From the NCBI RefSeq assembly GCF_019740355.2, contig NZ_CP091819.1, positions 496,001-560,000 of the forward strand: DNA of 64,000 nt. The letters run 5' to 3'. The notes beneath the pieces are model-generated. The model was not told where the DNA came from. It made no database searches and was given only the letters and a program-made list of their open reading frames with translations. The position numbers and the translations under genes were made by a program. This document shows positions 31,855-41,600 of this stretch, one piece after another (within the stretch, counting starts at the first letter, position 1; every line of letters starts with the position of its first letter). Source of the DNA: Paracrocinitomix mangrovi. GTDB lineage: Bacteria > Bacteroidota > Bacteroidia > Flavobacteriales_D > Crocinitomicaceae.

Positions 31855-32376
31855 ATGGAACATCATTTTAAAGGCATAATTGGCAAGGTTGAAGACAGCA
31901 CTTTAATGTGGAATTATCGCATCCAAATTCCAGATGATATCATGGACAGTTTTAGGGATACTGATAAGAGAATTGTAAGCCTAATTAAAGGAACCGAGCC
32001 TGTTCATTGCGCTATTTTTTCGCAAGGAGATGGGACGTATTACATCATGATTAACAAACAGTTTAGAACTAAATACAAGCTGGTTGAAGGAGATGAAGTT
32101 GAAGTAAGTATAAGCAAAGATGATTCAAAATACGGAACTAAAGCGCCTGATTTTTTCGAAGAACTTTGTTTTCAAGATCCTATTGCCAGTGATTATTTTC
32201 ATTTGTTAACTCCTGGTAAACAAAGAACTTTACTGCATTTGATGTGTAAATTGAAAAGTGAAGAGAAGCAATTAGAAAAAGCACTGGTGATTTTCGATTA
32301 CCTGAAGGAAGTAGAAGGAAAATTGGATTTTAAAGAATTGAACGAAGCCTTTAAAAGTAACAGGTTCAAGAATTAA
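31855..32376 (+). CDS. DUF1905/YdeI family protein
   Basis: 173 residues, cytoplasmic. Residues about 1-95 are a DUF1905-like small beta barrel ('GIIGKVEDSTLMWNYRIQIP', 'GDGTYYIMINKQFRTKYKLVEGDEVEV'). The C-terminal part ('FQDPIASDYFHLLTPGKQRTLLHLM') resembles the YdeI helical domain, in which 'LTPGKQR' is characteristic. In Gram-negative bacteria YdeI-like proteins have been linked to bacteriocin or peptide tolerance, but the role here is unknown. It ends with a 4-base overlap against the convergent OmpA-family gene. A weak -7-like box (GATATTTA) lies 4 nt before the ATG. Confidence 0.75.
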   Translation: MEHHFKGIIGKVEDSTLMWNYRIQIPDDIMDSFRDTDKRIVSLIKGTEPVHCAIFSQGDGTYYIMINKQFRTKYKLVEGDEVEVSISKDDSKYGTKAPDFFEELCFQDPIASDYFHLLTPGKQRTLLHLMCKLKSEEKQLEKALVIFDYLKEVEGKLDFKELNEAFKSNRFKN

Positions 32377-34667
32377 TAAATGCGTATTTCAGCTCTACGA
32401 TTCAAGGCATCATTATTTTCATCAACTAATTGAGTCTCCCCGTAGGCATTGACAATGAACCTGTTTTTTGAAATCCCTTTTTTAACACAATAGTCCACTA
32501 CCCAATCACCTCTTTTTCCTGATAAGATTAGATTGTATTCATCTGAACTTCTGGCATCTGCGTAAGCGTTTACTTCAATTTTTAAAGATGGATTACTTTT
32601 TAAAAGCTTCACCATATTGTTCAATTTTGACAAATCTGAAGACTTGGCGTTACTTTTATTTGAATCAAAATAAACCACAACTAAGTCATAATCTGTTTTG
32701 ATTGAAATATTGACATCAATAGAATCTTCTTCAATTTGATTTAAGTTGTTTGCAGACTCGAAACCTAGCGGCTTGTAGATAAAGAAGTCATTCTGTCCTC
32801 TTCTTAACTGAGCGATTTTCTTACCATCTCTATCAAAAATATAAAGTGTAAAATCATCTAATTCTAAATTTGGATCGTCTTCATTGATTTTGAATAGCAA
32901 GTTATCTTCTAATGGAAGGCTTCTAAATCTGAATTTTCCTTGTGCATCTGTTTTGGTTTCTTCAATTAAAATTCCATTTTCGGTATAAGCTTGAACTGTT
33001 AAACCACCTTCGAAATTCCCCTGAATATTTTTATATTCAAAATAACCTGATATAGTTTTGGTTTCCAATTCAAAAACATCCTCATCTTCTTGTAATACTT
33101 TAAGTGAATTTGAATAAGATGGACTTAATTTCCTGTAAGTAAAATCACCTTTAGGGTCACTTTTTAATTGCGCTACAACATTTCCTTTTTTATCAAAAAT
33201 CAATAAAACTAGATCGTCATCATTTTCTGGAACGGTTAAAATGTAATTTTCTTCCATATCCAGATTTCTGAAGTCAAAGTTTCCGTTTTTATCAGTAAAA
33301 GTTTCAAACTTCATATTACCATCTTCATCTACCAAAAGAACTCTTAACTTATCAGGGTAATCACCTGGGATTTTTTCATAAATAAACTGTCCTGTAAGAT
33401 GTCCTTTGTTCAATTCAACGTCAATCATGTCTTCAGGAATTAAGGCCAGTGTACCTCCTTTATCATACCCTAGCTTTTTATATGTGAAGGATCCATTTTC
33501 ATCAGAAACTAGTTTTGTAACCGGATTACCATTTTCGTCATAAAAAGTCAGATACAACTCCTCTTCAGATCTGGTTTCTATTCTGTAATCTCCGTCATAA
33601 TCAATGTTGTTGAAAATAAAGTCACCTTTACTATCAGTGGTTGTTTCTAAAATAATCTCATCATCTTCCCCAATGATCATAACATTTAAGCCGGATACAG
33701 TTCCTTCAATGTTTCTGTAAGTAAAATTACCTGCCAATACATTTCTAACAGTAGTTTGCTTATCCATGTTAAAAAAGTGGATATCATCATTACCAGAAGA
33801 GTTGTTGGAGTAAAATCCTTTATTCATTCCAGGAAATACAAAGATTCCAAAATCATCTTCCGGACTGTTAATTCCATTAAGAATTTCTACTTCACCTGCA
33901 TTTTTGATGTCTTGCCAGTAAATATCTAATTCTCCTTGCCCATTTGCTCGATCAGATGAAAAGAAAATACATCCATCCACTACATAAGGATAAAGTTCAT
34001 TAGAAGTAGTATTTACACTTTCAAGCGCTTGTGGTGTTACCCAACTACCATTTTTTAAATCAGCATAAAAGATATCCTTACCTCCTTTTGTTCCTTGAAT
34101 ATCAGAAGCAAAGTACAACCTACCTTTATAAGAGTCAAATGCAGGATGTCCGAATGAATAAGCAGCATCATTAAAAGGAAGTGCGACCGGATCCTGCCAA
34201 TTATCATCAACTTTTACGCTCATGTATAATTGGGGTTTATATTTTTTCTTATTCTTTTTAGTGTTTTCAACCGGTTTTACTTGAGTAAAGAACATGGTGT
34301 CTCCGGTTACGCTCATGCATAAAGGACCAGTATGATTATTAGTCATCAACTTATTAGAAATGATAGTAGAACTTTTAAACTTGACATTCTCGTCAACATC
34401 TCCTTTCATTTCAGCTTTAAACATATTCAAATAACCTCCTCTGTTCCAGTTGTTTTCTCCAAAATTGAACATATCATATTCTCTACCTGAAGTGAAATAG
34501 ATTATGTTATCATGGACAAACGGAGAAAACTCAGCTGCTTTTGTGTTGAATTGTTCAATCTTTTTTGGAGTACAAACTATTTCAACACTAACAACCTCAT
34601 ATGTCTGTCCAAATAACTGAGCAGCATACAAACCAATTAGCAATGTCAACAACTTAAGGCTATTCAT
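32373..34667 (-). CDS. OmpA-family protein with PD40 propeller and three regulatory-type repeats
   Basis: 764 residues with a signal peptide (ends AQLFGQ, near 20). A WD40-like PD40 propeller lies at about 45-315 ('FGHPAFDSYKGRLYFASD', 'ELYPYVVDGCIFFSSDR'). About 320-640 holds three tandem carboxypeptidase-regulatory-type repeats, each with 'T.SKG.F.F.N/R.LD.E.NY' and 'FD.KG..VAQL.SD..G.F.Y' halves. A C-terminal OmpA domain spans about 655-764; 'YADARSSDEYNLILSGKRGD' supplies the Asp and Arg that bind peptidoglycan diaminopimelate. This resembles PorE-type T9SS periplasmic proteins but lacks visible N-terminal TPRs. It is coupled to the PorP/SprF gene by TAATG. It may link the outer-membrane partner of the adhesin to peptidoglycan. 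Confidence 0.9.
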   Translation of the reverse strand: MNSLKLLTLLIGLYAAQLFGQTYEVVSVEIVCTPKKIEQFNTKAAEFSPFVHDNIIYFTSGREYDMFNFGENNWNRGGYLNMFKAEMKGDVDENVKFKSSTIISNKLMTNNHTGPLCMSVTGDTMFFTQVKPVENTKKNKKKYKPQLYMSVKVDDNWQDPVALPFNDAAYSFGHPAFDSYKGRLYFASDIQGTKGGKDIFYADLKNGSWVTPQALESVNTTSNELYPYVVDGCIFFSSDRANGQGELDIYWQDIKNAGEVEILNGINSPEDDFGIFVFPGMNKGFYSNNSSGNDDIHFFNMDKQTTVRNVLAGNFTYRNIEGTVSGLNVMIIGEDDEIILETTTDSKGDFIFNNIDYDGDYRIETRSEEELYLTFYDENGNPVTKLVSDENGSFTYKKLGYDKGGTLALIPEDMIDVELNKGHLTGQFIYEKIPGDYPDKLRVLLVDEDGNMKFETFTDKNGNFDFRNLDMEENYILTVPENDDDLVLLIFDKKGNVVAQLKSDPKGDFTYRKLSPSYSNSLKVLQEDEDVFELETKTISGYFEYKNIQGNFEGGLTVQAYTENGILIEETKTDAQGKFRFRSLPLEDNLLFKINEDDPNLELDDFTLYIFDRDGKKIAQLRRGQNDFFIYKPLGFESANNLNQIEEDSIDVNISIKTDYDLVVVYFDSNKSNAKSSDLSKLNNMVKLLKSNPSLKIEVNAYADARSSDEYNLILSGKRGDWVVDYCVKKGISKNRFIVNAYGETQLVDENNDALNRRAEIRIY

Positions 34668-35587
34668 TACAGATAACGAGGTGAAATAGTTTGTTTATCC
34701 TTTAAATTAAAATCAAATCCTAAAAAGATTTCATGTGATCCTTTTGTATATGCTCCAATTTTACTGTAATTCAAATCAAATGCATATCCAACTCTCATAA
34801 AATCTGTGATATTGATATCTGTCATAAAGACAATGCTGCTGGTATTTCTAGCCGATATACCTAACCAAATTCGTTTATAAATTAATGCAGAGATGTTTAC
34901 ATCTAAATTAACAGGAGCGCCTATAACAGATTTAAACAATATGGTTGGTTTTAAAATGAAGTTCTTTTTCCATTCCCAAACATAACCTGCATTTAAAATA
35001 AAATGTCTTCTAAGTGTAAAATTGGTTGTTACAGAGTCTGCATAGCCATCAAAATTAAATTGATGTTTTGTCAAATGATTGATCGCGCCCCCTACAAAGA
35101 ATTTCTTTTTGTAATAATATACACCAAAATCAAAACTAGGAACCATTGCACTCACCTTTCCTCCAACATCTAATTGATCATTATCTTCTTTGAAATTCAA
35201 AAGATTTCTATTCAATACAGAATTGTAAAAACCTGCTCGTAAAGCGAAATTTAGTTTACTGTGCTTGAATTTCACTTGATAACCTGCTGTTCCTGCCGCT
35301 ATAATGTTATTTGATGGTCCTATTTGATCATGGGCAAAATTAACTCCCCATACCAGTCCATACTTAGTAACAGGTGCATGCATTGCAAAAGATTGAGTGC
35401 TTGGAGCTCCCGGCATTCCTACCCATTGACTTCTATGCAATAATACCATACTGTAAGAATTTCTGGTACCTGCATAAGCTGGATTTATGGCAAATGGATT
35501 AAACATGTATTGACTATACAATGCATCTTGCTGACCAAAGGATTGGAAAGCACACAAAAGCATCATGAATAGTACTATTTTTCTCAT
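34667..35587 (-). CDS. PorP/SprF family T9SS outer-membrane protein
   Basis: 306 residues with a signal peptide (ends QSFGQ, near 18). 'QDALYSQYMFNPFAINPAYAGTRN' (split into QYMFNPFAINPAYAGTR and flanks) is the hallmark start of the PorP/SprF barrel, followed by 'LHRSQWVGMPGAPSTQSFAMHAPV'. A repetitive amphipathic barrel follows. Such proteins are needed for secretion or attachment of specific type B cargo, as known for SprF with SprB. Here it sits between the giant type B adhesin (upstream, 106 nt) and the OmpA protein (coupled), so the locus is probably one operon read leftward from the adhesin. Confidence 0.93.
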   Translation of the reverse strand: MRKIVLFMMLLCAFQSFGQQDALYSQYMFNPFAINPAYAGTRNSYSMVLLHRSQWVGMPGAPSTQSFAMHAPVTKYGLVWGVNFAHDQIGPSNNIIAAGTAGYQVKFKHSKLNFALRAGFYNSVLNRNLLNFKEDNDQLDVGGKVSAMVPSFDFGVYYYKKKFFVGGAINHLTKHQFNFDGYADSVTTNFTLRRHFILNAGYVWEWKKNFILKPTILFKSVIGAPVNLDVNISALIYKRIWLGISARNTSSIVFMTDINITDFMRVGYAFDLNYSKIGAYTKGSHEIFLGFDFNLKDKQTISPRYL

Positions 35588-35693
35588 TTGCTAATTCAGT
35601 ATTCTTGAATTAATTGGCAATAATAAATCAAATATATAAATGTAACTCACTTCTCCATCAAATCTTTATCCTCACTTATCACAGTACAATTGT

Positions 35694-38600
35694 TTATTTC
35701 ACAATTTGCACCCAGCCCGCTTGATTTTGACTTCCTCCAACTTCTACGACATAATAATAAGTTCCGGCCGGTAAAATCTTACCATTTTTGTTTTCACCAT
35801 TCCAAATCACATCATTATTGTTGTAGTTAACAAATGATATAATCACATCTCCCCAACGGTTAAAAACTGTTACCGTATTTTCAGGGAATCCTTCAATTCC
35901 TTCTATCTCCCAAAAGTCATTTACACCATCCGAATTAGGACTAAATGCATTATAAGTTTCTACATGGCAAGAATCTGCTGGCAAAAAGTCAACATTAATT
36001 GAATCAGTTACAACGCATCCATTAGTATCAGTAATAGTAACGATAAACATTTCAGGAATAACCATTTCTGCTAATATTGGATTTTGAGTTAAATCCCCAG
36101 TAATTTGAGTACTCATGTTCCATTGATATGTTTCTCCACCAAATGCTTCTAATGAAATAGTAGAACCTATACATACACTGATATCATCCATTGCAAACAT
36201 TCCTGAAACATCAGCTGTATATAGATTAATTGAATCAGCTAAACTTTTACAATTGTTTGTGTCGACAGAAGTTAAGTAATAATAATTATCCCCGGCTGTC
36301 AATGTACTAGGTGTATATGTTGTATCTGTTACTAATGAATTACTCAAGGAACCATCATTATACCAATCATAAGTATGATTAGCCATAGGAACCACATATA
36401 AAGGTTGTAATGTATCATTTGGACAATACACATTCTGAGTAGTTAAAATTTGCGGTGCCATTGGTTGTGCAAAGACCTCTACATCTGCAGTGTCTACATT
36501 AGAACAAGTTCCATTAGTAGTATATGTAATTTGATAAACTCCAGGTGATGCAAAGAACTCACCAGAAACTGTATCAATTGTAACTCCAGAATTTAAAACA
36601 CCCCAAGTTCCTCCTGAAGTTACAGTAGTAATATTAGGTGTAGATCCAAAGCATAAATTATCATACGTAAATGATGCATCATCTACTGTGGCCGCAGTAA
36701 CAATAACAGTGTCAGATTCTGCACATTGTCCAACTGTATAGATAACATTATATGTGTTTCCAGGTACCGGATTTAAAATTTCACCTGTAGAGGCTGAAAT
36801 AGTAGCTCCATCTCCCGGTGCAAATTCAAAACTCCAAATTCCACCAGAAGTAATTATATCTGCAGGAAGAGGCGTGTCAAAAGGACAAAAATCAGCATAA
36901 GTAAATGATTCGTCAATTAAATCATCTAACACATTGATGATAACTTGAACTGTATCAGAATAACAACCTAAAACCGTATCTAACAATGCAATATCATATA
37001 CACCTGCCACTAAATTAGTTTGGATAATTGAGTCAATGAATGTTGTTCCATTATTATAAGTGTAGACATAATCACCGCTTCCTCCGTTTGAATTGGTAAT
37101 AACAGTATCCATTTGAATAGCACCATTCCCAGCACCACAAGTATCTTCAAATATTTCGTAATTAAAAGGCAAAGCCGGACCAGGATTTAAAGCAACAGTT
37201 TGACTTAAAATACATCCATTTAAGTAAGTTGCATCTACTGTATAACTTCCTGCAGGAGCTAATAATGTATCTCCCCATACACCATAGTTCAAGGTTAATC
37301 CGCCATCAATAGAGAAGTAATGAGCTCCGGGTGCATCAATTTGAATTTCTCCATTGTCTGCTCCTAAACAAGTTTCAGTAACAGTTGTTGGAGGGTTGAA
37401 TATCGGTGCATTTGTTACTTGGAAATTCTCAGAAAACTCAGATGTGTTCCAAAGAGTACCTGTAATAGTAGCAACCAGATTAGTTCCTACAGGCAATGAA
37501 ACACCTAAATCAATTGCAATTGTATCTACATTAGTTGCCGGATTAAAAACCCAATGCCCCAAATAAGTTTCCCCTTCTCCGTATCCTGAAATGTCAGGTG
37601 ATGAATTGGTATAAAACTCAACTTTATATCCTGCAAAAGCATTATTTGAATAAAATTCAAATCCTACTTTAGTTGTTCCTCCACAATCCCAAGCAGCTAG
37701 AATTACCGGCATATCAATATCTCCGTTATTTCCAAGCGTCTGGTTTGTATCTATTGGTTCAACTAATTGATCTGCATCAATATCTAATCCTAAACCATCA
37801 TTTCCATAAATTGAATTACCAATAATTGCATTTGCGTATGAACTATTCAGAGGTAAGAAAGTTTTAGTATCCACTCCTACGGCACAATTAGTAATAACAT
37901 TAGCCGAATCAGAACCTACTAAAAGACCTCCAATTTGATTCCAATCACTTCCTTCCATTCTTATTCCGGAACCACCAATATCACCTGCCGCCATTGTACC
38001 TGGGAATAATCCAATTGTGTTACCCATCACCAAGTTGTTGCTGGTTTTGTTCCCCATATAAATCGCATGTCCACTTTCAAATGGAATATAGTTTCCTAAA
38101 TCTGGTGCGTATCCTCCACCAATAGTATTAAAGCTAGAAGAATCTAAGATTGCAATTCCCATTGCGCTAGTGTATGTTGTTGCTTGATCTGCTCCAACAC
38201 CAATATAATTCCCTGATACTGAATTTGAATCGGTATTTTCCCCTTCAATAATCACGTTTACTTGAGAATTTCCACCAATTATATTCCCTTCAGTTGAGTT
38301 TCCACCAATGAAGTTTGAGGTTGCACCTGATCCAATGTATACGTTTACAGAATCATTTGAATAGGCAATACTACCATTTTGATCTACACCAATTTTATTA
38401 CCCTGAACATAATTGTTACTTGAACCGGGATTTACAATCCCTACTCCTACGACTCCATTTCCTGAGATCACATTATTATTGGTAATTGTATTATTATTTG
38501 AGCCACTATTTAAAACAATTCCATAATCCTGATCATTTGTACCGGCAGGAACTGTTCCTAGCCCTCCTTGTGTGTTATTACCAATGAAATTCGCTTGAAT

Positions 38601-41600
38601 TGAAGTAGCTACTGATGCAGTTAACATAATTCCTGTGGTGTTGTCCGAAATAGAATTAAATAATCCAGTTCCGGGGTCGCCAATTAATGTTCCTGTTGAA
38701 CCATTAACATCAATCCCTTCTGCCAGGTTTCCTAAATAAGTGTTTCCGTCTGCAGAAATACCAATATTATTACCATAAACTAATGTATTTGTAGAACCTT
38801 CAATCAACAATCCTTCGGCATTACTAAAGCAAATTACATTGCCCTGTAAAGCAGTATTATCACCTCCAATTGTATTTCCAACTGATGAATTAATTTTTAT
38901 ACCAACTCCATTTCCGGTTCCTCCAAAAACTTGACTACCCGTTGAACCGGTTCCGAGATAATTATTTCTAACAAAGTTGTTATTGGCACCATTTATCATT
39001 TCAATACCACTGATGGTATTGCCAGAAATCACATTGTTTCCACCGGCTGCTGCTTGTCCAATATTATTGGCTGTTGATTGATCTAACAAAATCCCTATTG
39101 CGTTAGCATTAGGAGTTTGCCCATCCAACAACAAACCTATATGGTTATTTAAAACCATTGTAGAAGTTGAATTATGTAAATAAATCCCCGTGCTATCATT
39201 TCCTGAGATTACGTTGAGATAGTTTACGCCTATTCCACCAATAGTATTTAAAGAAGCTCCATTCGCAATTTCAATCCCATGTAAATTGGGGTGCGTAACT
39301 CCTATAACATTGTTCCTAATAACATTACTATTTGAACCTGCATCCTTAATATGAATTCCACTCAATGTATTACCCGCAATTATATTTCCTCCATCCACTA
39401 CTATTTGCCCTATATTGTTACTATTGGCTCCAGCTGAAATTTCTACACCATAGATGTTTGGGACAGCTGTGCTTCCGTCTAATGAAACACCTATTCTGTT
39501 TCCCTCAATCATATTGGACATGGTATTTGCACCTTCCAATTCCACCCCGGGACCATTGTTACCGGAAATAGTATTTTTAAACAATACTCCACTTCCTCCA
39601 ATTTGATTTCCTTGTGCATTGTCTTTTAGATACACGCCAAAAGATGTATTAGGAATACCTGCGTTACCTGCCGGATTCGTTCCAATCAGATTGTTAAACA
39701 CATACTGATTACTACCTTCAATTTGAACTCCAATGGTGTTTCCGCTAATTACATTTCCACCGCCTGTGACATCTAAACCAATCCTATTATCTAATCCAAT
39801 TGTACTTTGCAGTTCAACTCCAATAAATTGTGTACTTGTGTTTTCAACAGTATCAATTCCAATATAGTTTGCTATAACATCATTGTTTGCAGCATTGTTG
39901 TGAATTACAATCCCGGATAAAGTATTTTGAGTAATGACATTTCCAAATTGTGAGTACGGAGCAGAACCAATTGTATTGAATGTACTTCCTGATCCTTGAA
40001 TGTCAATTCCTCTTGATTGCGAACTTCCATTGACTAAACCAATAATATTTCCTAATACTGAATTGTCATTTGCATTTTCAATTAGCACACCTTGATTGAT
40101 ATTCCCTCCAATTAGGTTCCCTTGCAATACTTTGTCTCCACCAATTTGATTATCAAATGCACCGTTGAGTAAATAAATTCCAGTTACTTGTGAGCTAATG
40201 CTGCTATTTCCGGGGAAACTAGCTCCAATTTTATTCTTGTAAATAAAGTTGCTTGTTACACCAGATCCTTCTAATTGAATTCCAACTCCTGTATTACCTG
40301 AGATGGTGTTAGCATGAATACCACTTCCACTCTTTCCAATATAATTGTGAGCTGATGTACCAACAATCTTAATACCTATATTATTACTTAAAGCTCCATC
40401 TCCTGTTACATTTGTTCCAATTCTATTTCCATGAATAAATGTTGAATCTGAATTATTGATCAAAATTCCTTCATTGGTATTTCCTGAAATAACATTGTAT
40501 TTAGCATTTCCATTTGAATCTTCTCCACCAATAGTGGTTCCATCTGAGTTTTCAATTTTTATTCCTACCTGATTAGGTATTACAGTGTTTCCTGGGTTAA
40601 CTCCTATGTAGTTTGTGATAATAATGTTGTCATTGGAATTTAAGATGTCAATACCTTCTTTTGTGTTCCCCATAATGATGTTTCCATTGCCAATGATTGT
40701 TCCACCCACAATGTTTCCAGTAGCACCACCCTCAATAAAAACACCTTTATTATTTTCAAAACCTGCAACCCCAAGATAATTACCTATATCATTCTGCATC
40801 ATTTGATTATCCTGAGATATACCTGAGATGTGCACACCTGAAGAGTCATTTGCAACTATTACGTTTGACCCCATTGTTCCAATTTTATTGAAATCACCTT
40901 CAGAAATAAAAATCCCGTCTTCTCCATTTCCTAATGCTGTTGTTGAAGGGGTCATACCAATTAAACAGTTATCTATGGTATTATTATCTGCAACATCTCC
41001 TAGAATGCTTATTCCGTGTCTTGTATTATTGCAAATTGAATTCACTCTTGCTCCCGAAGCTCCTATTGGAATATTACTAGTTTCAATTAATATACCATCA
41101 AGGTTTGCATGAGTATTGTTAACACCGGTAGAACCCATACCAACATAATTTCCATCTATTTCAGTATTTGGAGATAAAACATGAATACCGCTTAAGGAAT
41201 TTCCTGCTACGTAGTTATGAAAACCAATAGCACCACCAATTAATGCATCATGCGTGTCTATAATTTTAATCCCTGTTTCATTTGCAAAAACTGCGTTACC
41301 AAACTGATTTACACCGACGTAATTATTTTGAACAACAGTATTTGTACCGTCTTGTGAAAGGAAAATTCCAGCATACCCTGAATTTGAATGACCTCCAATG
41401 ATATTTTTAAAATCTACATCAGCCGCACCAATTTTAGTACTGTCTGCATCATCCACTTTAATTCCATTGGCGCCATTTCCTAATGCTGCTCCCTGGCCAT
41501 TATCAATTCCTATATAGTTTCCAATAATTGTAGTTCCGGTAGATCCACCAAAAACATGAATACCCTCGGTTGTATTTCCTGAAATTAAATTACCATCTGT

